DNA from: Rikenellaceae bacterium
Lineage (GTDB): Bacteria > Bacteroidota > Bacteroidia > Bacteroidales > UBA932
Length of the DNA: 14,797 bases
Reading direction: 5' to 3'
Assembly (NCBI GenBank): GCA_003513895.1
Contig: DOSU01000082.1
Coordinates: forward strand, 1 to 14,797
Position numbers and translations under genes: made by a program. Below are positions 6,731 through 14,743 of the stretch, in pieces. Numbering within the stretch: position 1 is the stretch's first letter; every line of letters begins with the position of its first letter. The notes beneath the pieces are model-generated. The model saw nothing but the letters and a program-made list of their open reading frames with translations. It was not told the origin of the DNA and did not search any database.

Positions 6731-9586
6731 TTATTTATTTAAGAGTTTTTTTAAGAATCTTACAATCTCACCCACCCATAGTACAATTGAGGTTGAGGAT
6801 ATGATTATTGCCCAGTCTGCCAGTCTCAGCGGTTCGGTACGGAATGCATCTCCTCCAAACTGCACAATTAATATCTGTCCTGCTACAATTAACAAGGATA
6901 CAAGAACAAAACCCGGGCTCTTCACCAGCCCTTTAAAGGCCGAGCCACCAATTCCAAAACTTTTTGCATTGAACATATTCCAGAACTGCAACATTACAAA
7001 TATTGTAAAAAACCGGGAAAGATCGTACCTGGAAATATCCCCGTTCGCATCTGCAAAATGGGTAAGGATATAAAGCAAACCGACAACAAACAATACACCT
7101 GTTAAAAGTATGTTCCAGCTCATTGATCGTGTAACAATAAATGCATTGGAGTCTCTTGGTTTGTCCAGCATGACACTCGGATTTGGAGGAAGAGAAGCAA
7201 GCGCCCCTGCGGCAAATGTGTCCATAATAAGATTAACCCATAGCATTTGGGTAACTGTAAGCGGAAGTTCATGACCCATGATCGTTCCGAGCAACACAAT
7301 TATTAGAGCAACAAAGTTTATTGTAAGCTGGAAAATTATAAACTTCTGAATGTTCTGATAAAGAGATCTTCCCCACATAACCGCAGTTGCAATTGAATTG
7401 AAAGAGTCGTCCAGAAGAGTAATGTCACTGGCCTCTTTTGCAACTGATGTTCCTGTTCCCATGGAGAGTCCCACATTTGCAAAATTAAGAGCAGGCGCAT
7501 CATTTGTACCGTCTCCGGTAACAGCAACAACTTCTCCCCTTTTTTGCAAAAGCTGAACCAGCCGCTGTTTGTCCGATGGTCTTGCACGACACATTATTTT
7601 AAGGATTGCAACCCTTTCAAGTGCCTCTTCGTCCGAGAGTTTTTCGAAATCCACTCCTGTAATAATGGCATTTTCCGGGAATCCCTCTTTGAGGATTCCG
7701 ATTTGCCTGCCTATCTCTTTTGCTGTGCCCGGAGTATCTCCGGTAACAATTTTCACATCAATTCCGGCTTTAAGACATGTTGAAACAGCTTCGGGAACAT
7801 CATCCCTTACAGGGTCGGATATTGCCACTACGCCGAGGTACGACAAACCCTCTGCTGCTATTGCCTCTACAGACCTGTCGTCATTTTCGGCAACCTCTTT
7901 CCATGCAAATGCAAGTGTCCGCATTGCCCTGCTTTGGTATCCGAAAAGTTTCTCCTTTATTCCTGCCGGATGATCTTTGCATTTAGCGATTACTATTTCA
8001 GGAGCCCCCTTTACATGCAGTATTTTTTTTCCGAGAGTCGGATTAAATACAATAGTGCCCATAAATTTTCTCTCCGTAGAGAAAGTAAGCTGATCCAGCA
8101 CTCTTGACTCCTTGCGGACAGGGAGGTAATTTATTCCCTTTTTGTATAGCCACATTAAAAGAGCGGCTTCAGTAGGGTTACCCATTGTCTTAATGTTATG
8201 AGGATCGGAGAAGTTCAAAAATGCAGTCGAGTTTATGGCTATGTTTTCAACTATGAGCGTACTCTCTTCGCCTTTTGACGGATCTTCGTTTTCAAGGCCT
8301 TCAAAAGAGGTTTCGGCAACACTCATCTGGTTTCGGGTGAGGGTACCGGTTTTATCGGTGCATATAACAGTTGTTGCACCCATTGTTTCTGTTGCGTGCA
8401 TTTTGCGCACCAGATTGTTTGTCTTGAGCATCCTTCTCATGCTCATAGCGAGAGAAAGAGTTACCGACATCGGAAGACCTTCGGGAACAGCTACCACAAT
8501 AAGAGTAACGGCAACCATGAAATGGCCGAGAATTTTTGAAGCCGTATCAACGTTTACCCACGATTCCGGGTCAATGGGATTTATACCAAACGCAAGGCCT
8601 GCCAGAGCAGGAACAACAAATGTAATTACTCCGTATGCCAGCCATTTGACCCAGCTGCCATTGGAAATAGATTTGGGATGTTTTATCTTTTTGCCAAACA
8701 ACTCCAGCCCGTCAAATAATATTGGAACCCAGATTCTTGAAATACCAACAATAATTGCAGTAATTAAAGAAATGAGGAGGAGCATTTGGCCGCCCGTGTA
8801 TGAGGTGCTTCCAAAGAAAATGTCTTTTACGAAAAGCACGAGAAATATTGTGAAAGCAAGTATGATTCCTATAAAACCAATAAATTTTGCCAGCGAATCA
8901 AGCTGGCGGTTGAGAGGAGTTATTTCTGTCGACTTTTCAGTCGACTTTTCGGCAACTTTCCCAAATTCAGTTGCATCTCCCACATGAGTTACTTCAAAAA
9001 CACAATGTCCCTCAACTACTGTGGTTCCTCTCATAATCCTGTTTGTGGGATATGTAGCCTCTTCGTCAAAAAAATCGGGATTGGTACTTTTGGAAATAAC
9101 AGGTTCTCCTGTTAATGTACTTTCGTTTACAGAAAACGATACTGCTTCAAGCAGATCTCCGTCGGCAGGTACCTCTTCACCGGTGTCGAGAACAACAATA
9201 TCTCCGACAACTATTTCGCTTTTGGGCAACTCCATTATATTGCCGTCGCGAATCACTTTTATTGGCGTTTCGTCATTTACCTGATTGAGAATATCAAACT
9301 TCTTTCCTGCATCCATTTCGAACCAGAATCCGACTCCGGTTGCAAGAAAAATTGCAAAGAAAATTCCTATGGTCTCTATGAATTCGTTGTGAATAAAGGA
9401 AATTCCGAGAGATAAAAACGCTGCGATGAGTAATATACGGATAATTGGATCCTGAAACTTTTCAAGAAAGAGCTTCCATAAAGGCTCCCTTTTAGGCGGA
9501 GTAAGAATATTTCTGCCGTTCTTTTGTCTGCTCTGTTCCGCCTGTGCCGCCGACAAACCCTTATAATCTGCTTTTCTGTTTGTCAT
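6731..9586 (-). CDS. PMCA-type calcium-translocating P-type ATPase
   Basis: A 951-residue P2-type ATPase that should export Ca2+ across the inner membrane at the cost of ATP. It has the actuator TGE (159-161), PEGL in M4 (368-371), the phosphorylated Asp411 in DKTGT, KGAPE (526-530) for nucleotide binding, TGD (615-617) and GDGTNDAP (691-698). M6 reads QMLWVNLIMDT (780-790). The Asn785/Met788/Asp789 pattern and M5 FQLTINFV are those of plasma-membrane (type IIB, one Ca2+ per cycle) pumps rather than the sarcoplasmic type, which has Thr where Met788 stands. No long regulatory tail follows M10. An unusual stretch at about 262-345 between M3 and M4 carries two extra hydrophobic segments. The gene lies 9 bases after rlmN and 3 before the lipoprotein gene. 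The Ca2+ call is strong by motif, but transport of another divalent cation is not excluded. Confidence 0.93.
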   Translation of the reverse strand: MTNRKADYKGLSAAQAEQSRQKNGRNILTPPKREPLWKLFLEKFQDPIIRILLIAAFLSLGISFIHNEFIETIGIFFAIFLATGVGFWFEMDAGKKFDILNQVNDETPIKVIRDGNIMELPKSEIVVGDIVVLDTGEEVPADGDLLEAVSFSVNESTLTGEPVISKSTNPDFFDEEATYPTNRIMRGTTVVEGHCVFEVTHVGDATEFGKVAEKSTEKSTEITPLNRQLDSLAKFIGFIGIILAFTIFLVLFVKDIFFGSTSYTGGQMLLLISLITAIIVGISRIWVPILFDGLELFGKKIKHPKSISNGSWVKWLAYGVITFVVPALAGLAFGINPIDPESWVNVDTASKILGHFMVAVTLIVVAVPEGLPMSVTLSLAMSMRRMLKTNNLVRKMHATETMGATTVICTDKTGTLTRNQMSVAETSFEGLENEDPSKGEESTLIVENIAINSTAFLNFSDPHNIKTMGNPTEAALLMWLYKKGINYLPVRKESRVLDQLTFSTERKFMGTIVFNPTLGKKILHVKGAPEIVIAKCKDHPAGIKEKLFGYQSRAMRTLAFAWKEVAENDDRSVEAIAAEGLSYLGVVAISDPVRDDVPEAVSTCLKAGIDVKIVTGDTPGTAKEIGRQIGILKEGFPENAIITGVDFEKLSDEEALERVAILKIMCRARPSDKQRLVQLLQKRGEVVAVTGDGTNDAPALNFANVGLSMGTGTSVAKEASDITLLDDSFNSIATAVMWGRSLYQNIQKFIIFQLTINFVALIIVLLGTIMGHELPLTVTQMLWVNLIMDTFAAGALASLPPNPSVMLDKPRDSNAFIVTRSMSWNILLTGVLFVVGLLYILTHFADANGDISRYDLSRFFTIFVMLQFWNMFNAKSFGIGGSAFKGLVKSPGFVLVSLLIVAGQILIVQFGGDAFRTEPLRLADWAIIISSTSIVLWVGEIVRFLKKLLNK
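8928..8951. repeat. 12-base tandem duplication inside the calcium pump gene
   Basis: GTCGACTTTTCA (8928-8939) is followed directly by GTCGACTTTTCG (8940-8951), identical at 11 of 12 positions. In the protein it gives the doubled STEKSTEK in the linker between the actuator domain and M3. It keeps the frame and looks like a small slippage duplication. Confidence 0.85.
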
Positions 9587-9595
9587 CTTAATAAT

Positions 9596-10627
9596 TTATT
9601 GTTTTTTCAGAACTTTTTTGCTGCTACCGCTTAGCTGACCGCAAGCTGCAAGAATGTCCTCTCCCCTTGAAGAACGGATAGTAGTGATTAACCCGGCTTT
9701 GTTAAGCCTGCTCTGGAAATGTTCAATCATTCCCAACGGGGAAGCCTTGAGAGAAAAGTCAGGGATTTCATGAAAACGAATAAGGTTTATCCTGCACTCA
9801 AGTCCTCTGAGCATCCGGATGAGTCCGTCTGCATGTCTTTTGGTATCGTTCCATCCGTTGAACATTATATACTCAAAACTTACTCTTCTCTGCCCAGTAA
9901 AGTCGTAGTTTTTAATCAGAGAAATTGTTTCGGCAATTGGATAGGCCTTTTGCATAGGCATTAGCTGCATTCTCTCATCTTCAAATGGATTATGCAATGA
10001 AACAGCAAGATGGCATTTCGAATTTTCAAGAAACTCTTTCAAAGCCGGATAGACACCTATGGTCGAGAGAGTGATTCTTTTCGGACTCCATCCAAATCCC
10101 CAGTCCGCCGTTAGAATCTCTATGCTTTTAAAAACTTCAGTTGCATTATCGAGTGGTTCGCCCATTCCCATGTATACCACATTTGTAAGTTTTTCGCTCT
10201 CTTCAATATTTATAAACTGCGAAATTATCTCTCCGGCACTCAGATGTCCGTTGAAACCAAGTTTTGCTGTCATACAAAAAAGGCATCCCATCTTGCACCC
10301 GGACTGGGAAGAGACGCACAGGGTAGCTCTCTCCTCTTCGGGAATCATAACGCTTTCAATAGTGCTTCCGTTGAGGGTTGGAAACAGGTATTTTTTTGTT
10401 CCGTCCACAGAGAGCTGGGTTTCAACCGACGAAAATCCTCCCACTTCATACTCCTGGGCCAGTGCCAGTCTCGAACTCTTCGAAAGGTTTGACATACTCT
10501 CTATGTCTTTAACTCTTTTTTTGTATAGCCACTCTGCCAGTTGCTTTGCCGTATAAGAAGGCAGAGCAAGGGTTTGAACAACCTGGGTGAGCTCGCTTAA
10601 GCTCTTTCCTATCAACCATTTTTTCAT
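9596..10627 (-). CDS. rlmN: 23S rRNA (adenine(2503)-C(2))-methyltransferase / tRNA A37 methyltransferase RlmN
   Basis: A radical-SAM enzyme that methylates C2 of A2503 in 23S rRNA at the peptidyl-transferase centre and, in characterised bacteria, A37 of some tRNAs. At 343 residues it has the expected length. The [4Fe-4S]-binding CxxxCxxC is CKMGCLFC (Cys111, Cys115, Cys118). The SAM-contacting GMGEPL is at 154-159, and the catalytic C-terminal cysteine is Cys329 in AACGQL. The N-terminal MKKWLIGKSLSEL followed by AKQLAEWLYKK is typical of the family and supports the ATG at 10627. It leads a minus-strand operon with the calcium pump, the thioredoxin-fold lipoprotein and recX. The start codon is only 4 bases after its -7 box, so the transcript is probably leaderless or nearly so. 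Confidence 0.95.
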   Translation of the reverse strand: MKKWLIGKSLSELTQVVQTLALPSYTAKQLAEWLYKKRVKDIESMSNLSKSSRLALAQEYEVGGFSSVETQLSVDGTKKYLFPTLNGSTIESVMIPEEERATLCVSSQSGCKMGCLFCMTAKLGFNGHLSAGEIISQFINIEESEKLTNVVYMGMGEPLDNATEVFKSIEILTADWGFGWSPKRITLSTIGVYPALKEFLENSKCHLAVSLHNPFEDERMQLMPMQKAYPIAETISLIKNYDFTGQRRVSFEYIMFNGWNDTKRHADGLIRMLRGLECRINLIRFHEIPDFSLKASPLGMIEHFQSRLNKAGLITTIRSSRGEDILAACGQLSGSSKKVLKKQ

Positions 10628-10631
10628 TGTG

Positions 10632-10639
10632 CAAAGTTA
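10632..10639 (-). promoter_or_regulatory. rlmN operon promoter -7 box
   Basis: TAACTTTG on the minus strand matches TAnnTTTG exactly and is followed by CACA and then the rlmN ATG. The 4-base spacing leaves little or no room for an untranslated leader. The same core with CAC after it (TAACTTTGCAC) occurs before prfB. The -33 region would overlap the recA -7 box. Confidence 0.6.
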
Positions 10640-10661
10640 GGTAAATTTGAAAAGGATTTGT

Positions 10662-10669
10662 TACTTTTG
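10662..10669 (+). promoter_or_regulatory. recA promoter -7 box
   Basis: TACTTTTG matches TAnnTTTG exactly and lies 23 bases before the recA ATG, similar to the prfB and metG spacing. There is no clear -33 TTTG at about 19-22 bases upstream; a TTTG at 10646-10649 is too close. I see no SOS-box-like inverted repeat in this region. Confidence 0.6.
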
Positions 10670-10692
10670 TAGGAATTTAAAACATAAACATT

Positions 10693-11727
10693 ATGGCGAA
10701 AGAGAGTGCAGAATTAAAAAAGGGTGCAGAGATGAATGCAGACAAGCTAAAGGCCTTACAGGCAACTTTAGACAAGCTTGAGAAGGATTATGGGAAGGGC
10801 ACCGTTATGAAGATGGGGGAGCAGCCAAAATGGGAGATATCTACAATTGGATCTGGTTCAATTGCTTTGGACCATGCTTTAGGAATAGGCGGGTATCCCA
10901 GAGGTCGGGTTATTGAAATTTACGGGCCGGAATCGAGCGGTAAAACAACACTTGCAATACATGCTGTTGCCGAAGCGCAAAAATTAGGCGGAATTGCGGC
11001 AATAATAGATGCCGAACACGCATTTGACAGAACTTATGCCAAAAACCTGGGAGTAAACGTAGATACACTGCTAATTTCTCAACCGGACAACGGCGAGCAA
11101 GCTCTTGAAATTACAGATGCTCTTATCCGTTCCGGGGCAATTGACATTATTGTAATTGACTCTGTTGCAGCCTTAACACCTAAGGCCGAAATTGAGGGAG
11201 AGATGGGTGACTCAAAAATGGGACTTCAGGCAAGACTCATGAGTCAGGCTTTGCGTAAGCTTACTGCCAACATTAGCAAAACAAACACTTGTTGCATATT
11301 CATCAACCAGCTCCGTGAAAAAATAGGAGTTATGTTTGGAAATCCGGAAGTCACTACCGGAGGTAACGCACTTAAGTTTTATGCTTCTGTAAGGGTGGAT
11401 GTAAGAAAAATCACTCAGATCAAAGACGGCGAAGAGGCAACCGGAAACAGGGTAAGAGCTAAAATTGTAAAAAACAAGATGTCGCCGCCTTTCCGTAAAG
11501 CAGAATTTGACATAGTTTTTGGTGAGGGCATTTCGAAAATCGGAGAGATAGTAGACCTGGGCGTTGAGTTTGAAATTATCAAAAAGAGCGGTTCATGGTT
11601 CAGCTACGGCGATTCTAAACTAGCTCAGGGCAGAGATGCCGTTAAACAGGTACTTACGGACAATCCTGCTCTCATGGACGAGATTGAAGCAAAGATACGC
11701 CTTAAGCTTACAGAAATTAAAGACTAA
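10693..11727 (+). CDS. recA: recombinase RecA
   Basis: RecA forms ATP-dependent filaments on single-stranded DNA for homologous recombination and, where present, the SOS response. The protein has 344 residues, the usual length. It has the Walker A GPESSGKT (78-85), the Walker B strand DIIVIDSVAAL (151-161), the FINQLREKIGVMFGNP segment (203-218) that includes the allosteric glutamine and DNA-binding loop, and TTGGNALKFY (221-230). The chosen ATG at 10693 adds a short charged N-terminus; Met14 (10732) is an alternative start that matches the usual beginning of the family. It diverges from rlmN across 65 bases and lies 28 bases before trpS. The acidic C-terminal tail usual in RecA is short here, ending in EIKD. 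Confidence 0.98.
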   Translation: MAKESAELKKGAEMNADKLKALQATLDKLEKDYGKGTVMKMGEQPKWEISTIGSGSIALDHALGIGGYPRGRVIEIYGPESSGKTTLAIHAVAEAQKLGGIAAIIDAEHAFDRTYAKNLGVNVDTLLISQPDNGEQALEITDALIRSGAIDIIVIDSVAALTPKAEIEGEMGDSKMGLQARLMSQALRKLTANISKTNTCCIFINQLREKIGVMFGNPEVTTGGNALKFYASVRVDVRKITQIKDGEEATGNRVRAKIVKNKMSPPFRKAEFDIVFGEGISKIGEIVDLGVEFEIIKKSGSWFSYGDSKLAQGRDAVKQVLTDNPALMDEIEAKIRLKLTEIKD

Positions 11728-11743
11728 ATTAATTCGTTAACAT

Positions 11744-11751
11744 TAGCTTTT
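11744..11751 (+). promoter_or_regulatory. possible -7 box before trpS
   Basis: TAGCTTTT differs from TAnnTTTG at one fixed position and lies 4 bases before the trpS ATG, the same spacing as the rlmN box. In an AT-rich 28-base gap this may be chance, and trpS may simply be cotranscribed with recA. Confidence 0.2.
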
Positions 11752-11755
11752 TCAA

Positions 11756-12748
11756 ATGGAGACAGTATTAAGCGGGATTCGTTCTACGGGTCACCTGCAC
11801 CTTGGTAACTATTTTGGTGCGCTACGAAACTATATAAAGATGCAGGATGAGTATAACTGCTTTTTCTTTGTTGCAGACCTGCATTCATTAACAACCCATC
11901 CGCACCCCGATGATTTTCACTCAGGGGTAAAGACAATATTAACCGAATATCTTGCAGCGGGCTTAGATCCGTACAAGTCGGCGATTTTTGTTCAGAGCGA
12001 TGTGCCGGAAATTGTGGAGCTTTATGTTCTGCTCAATATGATTGCATACAAGGGAGAATTGGAGAGAACAGCTGCGTTTAAGGAAAAGGTGAGAAAAAAC
12101 CCCGAGAATGTAAATGCGGGATTGCTCACCTACCCTGTTCTTATGGCAGCAGATATTCTCATCCACAGGGCAAACAAGGTACCCGTGGGAAAGGATCAGG
12201 AGCAGCATCTGGAAATGGCAAGGCTTCTTGCACGCAGGTTTAATAATTTGTACGGAGCAGAAATATTTCCCGAACCTCAGGCTTTCAACTTTGGTAGCGA
12301 CCTTGTAAAAGTTCCCGGGCTGGACGGCGGCGGAAAAATGGGTAAAAGCGAAGGAAACGGTGTTTACCTGTACGACGACGAAAAAACCATCCATAAAAAG
12401 GTAATGAGAGCGGTAACAGATGCCGGGCCAACAGAACCGAACAGCAAAAAGGCCGAACCTGTGGAAAATCTTTTTACTCTTCTTAAAATTGTATCTGCAC
12501 CTGAAACTGTTGTTCAGTTTAACGAGGCATACAATAATTGTACAATACGATACGGCGATCTCAAAAAACAGCTTGCGACAGATATATGCAAACATACACT
12601 GCCTATCCGCGAGAGAATTGAAGAGATATCCAGAGACGAAGCCTTTTTGAAAAGAGTAATTAAAAGAGGAACCGAAAAAGCACGCGAAAGTGCATCGGCA
12701 ACTCTTTCCGAAGCAAAAAAAGCCGTTGGCTTCAGGAGCTTCTTGTAA
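11756..12748 (+). CDS. trpS: tryptophan--tRNA ligase
   Basis: Class I aminoacyl-tRNA synthetase that charges tRNA-Trp. The 330 residues match bacterial TrpRS. The HIGH-type signature is GHLHLGN (12-18) and the KMSKS loop is KMGKS (194-198). The N-terminal METVLSGIRSTGHLHLGN and the AADILIHRANKVPVGKDQEQH stretch (131-151, the last part binding substrate) are characteristic of TrpRS and distinguish it from TyrRS. It is followed 3 bases later by dnaG, so the two are probably cotranscribed. Confidence 0.97.
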   Translation: METVLSGIRSTGHLHLGNYFGALRNYIKMQDEYNCFFFVADLHSLTTHPHPDDFHSGVKTILTEYLAAGLDPYKSAIFVQSDVPEIVELYVLLNMIAYKGELERTAAFKEKVRKNPENVNAGLLTYPVLMAADILIHRANKVPVGKDQEQHLEMARLLARRFNNLYGAEIFPEPQAFNFGSDLVKVPGLDGGGKMGKSEGNGVYLYDDEKTIHKKVMRAVTDAGPTEPNSKKAEPVENLFTLLKIVSAPETVVQFNEAYNNCTIRYGDLKKQLATDICKHTLPIRERIEEISRDEAFLKRVIKRGTEKARESASATLSEAKKAVGFRSFL

Positions 12749-12751
12749 CAG

Positions 12752-14710
12752 ATGATCAGTAAAACCACTATATCAAAAATACTTGACAGTGCTCAAATAG
12801 TCGATGTAATAAGCGACTTTGTGTCATTAAGGAGAAGGGGGGCAAACTATACAGCTTGCTGCCCTTTTCATAATGAGAAGACACCTTCGTTTTCGGTATC
12901 TCCCTCAAAAGGAATATTCAAGTGTTTCGGATGCGGCAAGGCAGGAAATGCCGTGAACTTTGTAATGGAGCACGAGCACCTCACCTATGTTGAGGCCCTA
13001 AGGTTTCTTGGTCGCAAATATGGGATTGAAGTAGAGGAGAGAGAAGAGAGCGAAGCCGAAATTCAGCAGCGTCTAAAAAGTGAGAGTCTTCTGGTTGTTA
13101 CAGCCTTTGCTCAGGAGTTCTATACAAATGCATTATGGAATTCACAAAGAGGCAGGGCAATAGGCCTCAGCTACTTCAAAGAGAGGGGATTTGACGAAGA
13201 GACCGTAAAGAAATTCCAGTTGGGATGGGCACCTGAAGGTCGCGACGGAAGCATGTGTGCTGCAGCCCTTAGGGCAGGATACAAAAAAGAGTTTGTCGTT
13301 TCCACCGGGCTTGGAATATCGAGAGAAGACACAGGAGATGTTGCGGACCGTTTCTACGAGAGGGTTATGTTTCCTATTCACTCACTTACGGGAAGAATCA
13401 TTGCATTTGGCGGGAGAACTCTTCGTACAGATAAAACTGTTGCCAAATATATAAACTCACCGGAAAGTGAGATTTACAGTAAAAGCCGCTCCCTGTACGG
13501 AATATTTTTTGCCAAAAGCTCAATTGCAAGGCTACAGAAATGTTATCTGGTAGAAGGATATACCGATGTTATTTCGCTTGTTCAGGCTGGTGTCGAGAAT
13601 GTCGTTGCTTCCAGCGGAACATCTCTTACATCTGAACAGATAAGGTTAATTAAGCGTTTTTCTCCTCAAGTAACAATCCTTTACGACAGCGATGCTGCCG
13701 GAATAAAGGCCTCTTTGCGCGGAATAGACATGCTTCTGGAAGAGGGCTTGCAGGTAAAGGTAGTTCTGTTCCCCGAAGGAGAGGATCCGGATTCCTACGC
13801 ACGCAAAAGCACACATGCGCAGTTAAAGGATTACCTGGAGAAAGCAGAAAGAGACTTTATTGAATTTAAAATTGAACTTCTTTCGGCAGATGCCGATAAA
13901 GATCCCATAAAACGGAGGCAGCTCATAAACGAAGTAATCACAAGCATATCAGTAATTCCCGATGCAATTACACGGGCTGTTTACATCGAAGAGTGCAGCA
14001 TAAAACTCAAATTCGAGCAAAATCTGCTTGCAAGAGAGGTGAACAAACTCAGGAAATTAAGGCATCCGTATGGCGGTTATCAGCCACAGAACACCTTTCT
14101 GGAAGCCGGCCTCCCCTCTCCCATCCCGGATATAAGTACCGGCGAACAGCTCCCTCAGTTTGTAAGAAATATTTATTGCGAACCGGCGGAACGAGATCTT
14201 CTATACTACCTTATGAAGTTTGGAGAATCTCCCTTATATGGAAAAGAGGATGAAATTCAGAGTGCAATAACCGTTTCCCAGTTCATACTAATAGAACTGC
14301 AAAACGACGAACTCGAGTTTCAGAATCTTTTATACAAGAACATTTTTGAAGAGTATTATCAAATCCGTGAGGCAGGCCAGCCGGAAATACAAAAGCATTT
14401 TACAAACCATCCGGATCCAAAAGTGGTTGAGGTAGTAACATCCATACTCATACAGGAACATAACCTTACAATCAAACAATTTCTGGCGGCCCTTGTACCG
14501 GAAGAGAATGTACTCTCAATGGTGGTCCCAAAATCCATAATGGTTTATAAGGCAAAAATTACTGCAATTGCATATCAGGAGCTAAGGGAGGAGATGATAA
14601 AACTCAAACCCGGAGAAGATTCAAGACAAATGGAACTGCTTGGCCAGCTTCAGACTCTTATGAATGTAAGGAACCTGCTTTCAAAAGAGCTAAACAGACT
14701 TACAATATAA
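12752..14710 (+). CDS. dnaG: DNA primase
   Basis: Synthesises RNA primers at the replication fork in partnership with the replicative helicase. In 652 residues it has the three expected parts. The N-terminal CHC2 zinc-binding domain has Cys37, His40, Cys58 and Cys61 (CPFHNEKTPSF and CFGCGKAG). The central TOPRIM catalytic core (about 260-345) has the metal-binding EGYTD (268-272) and YDSDAAG (311-317), followed by PEGEDPD (341-347). A poorly conserved C-terminal region (about 440-652) should carry the helicase-binding domain. The start ATG lies 3 bases after the trpS stop. Unlike the rpsU-dnaG-rpoD arrangement of enterics, its neighbours here are two aminoacyl-tRNA synthetase genes. Confidence 0.97.
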   Translation: MISKTTISKILDSAQIVDVISDFVSLRRRGANYTACCPFHNEKTPSFSVSPSKGIFKCFGCGKAGNAVNFVMEHEHLTYVEALRFLGRKYGIEVEEREESEAEIQQRLKSESLLVVTAFAQEFYTNALWNSQRGRAIGLSYFKERGFDEETVKKFQLGWAPEGRDGSMCAAALRAGYKKEFVVSTGLGISREDTGDVADRFYERVMFPIHSLTGRIIAFGGRTLRTDKTVAKYINSPESEIYSKSRSLYGIFFAKSSIARLQKCYLVEGYTDVISLVQAGVENVVASSGTSLTSEQIRLIKRFSPQVTILYDSDAAGIKASLRGIDMLLEEGLQVKVVLFPEGEDPDSYARKSTHAQLKDYLEKAERDFIEFKIELLSADADKDPIKRRQLINEVITSISVIPDAITRAVYIEECSIKLKFEQNLLAREVNKLRKLRHPYGGYQPQNTFLEAGLPSPIPDISTGEQLPQFVRNIYCEPAERDLLYYLMKFGESPLYGKEDEIQSAITVSQFILIELQNDELEFQNLLYKNIFEEYYQIREAGQPEIQKHFTNHPDPKVVEVVTSILIQEHNLTIKQFLAALVPEENVLSMVVPKSIMVYKAKITAIAYQELREEMIKLKPGEDSRQMELLGQLQTLMNVRNLLSKELNRLTI

Positions 14711-14715
14711 AATTT

Positions 14716-14723
14716 TATCTTTG
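14716..14723 (+). promoter_or_regulatory. metG promoter -7 box
   Basis: TATCTTTG matches TAnnTTTG exactly and is followed by CACC, giving the same TAnCTTTGCACC as before prfB. It begins 6 bases after the dnaG stop and lies 20 bases before the metG ATG. No strong -33 element is visible within the end of dnaG. Confidence 0.65.
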
Positions 14724-14743
14724 CACCCTAATTGTTTTTAATA

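Noticed and set aside
8235..8987. 250-codon open frame on the plus strand opposite the calcium pump gene
   Set aside because: It lies wholly inside the ATPase gene on the other strand, has no recognisable domain, and its composition is what an antisense frame of this gene gives. Other shorter frames opposite fumarase, prfB, recX, rlmN, trpS and dnaG were set aside for the same reason.
10628..10692. LexA/SOS box before recA
   Set aside because: No inverted repeat of a known SOS-box type was found; many Bacteroidales lack a classical LexA regulon.
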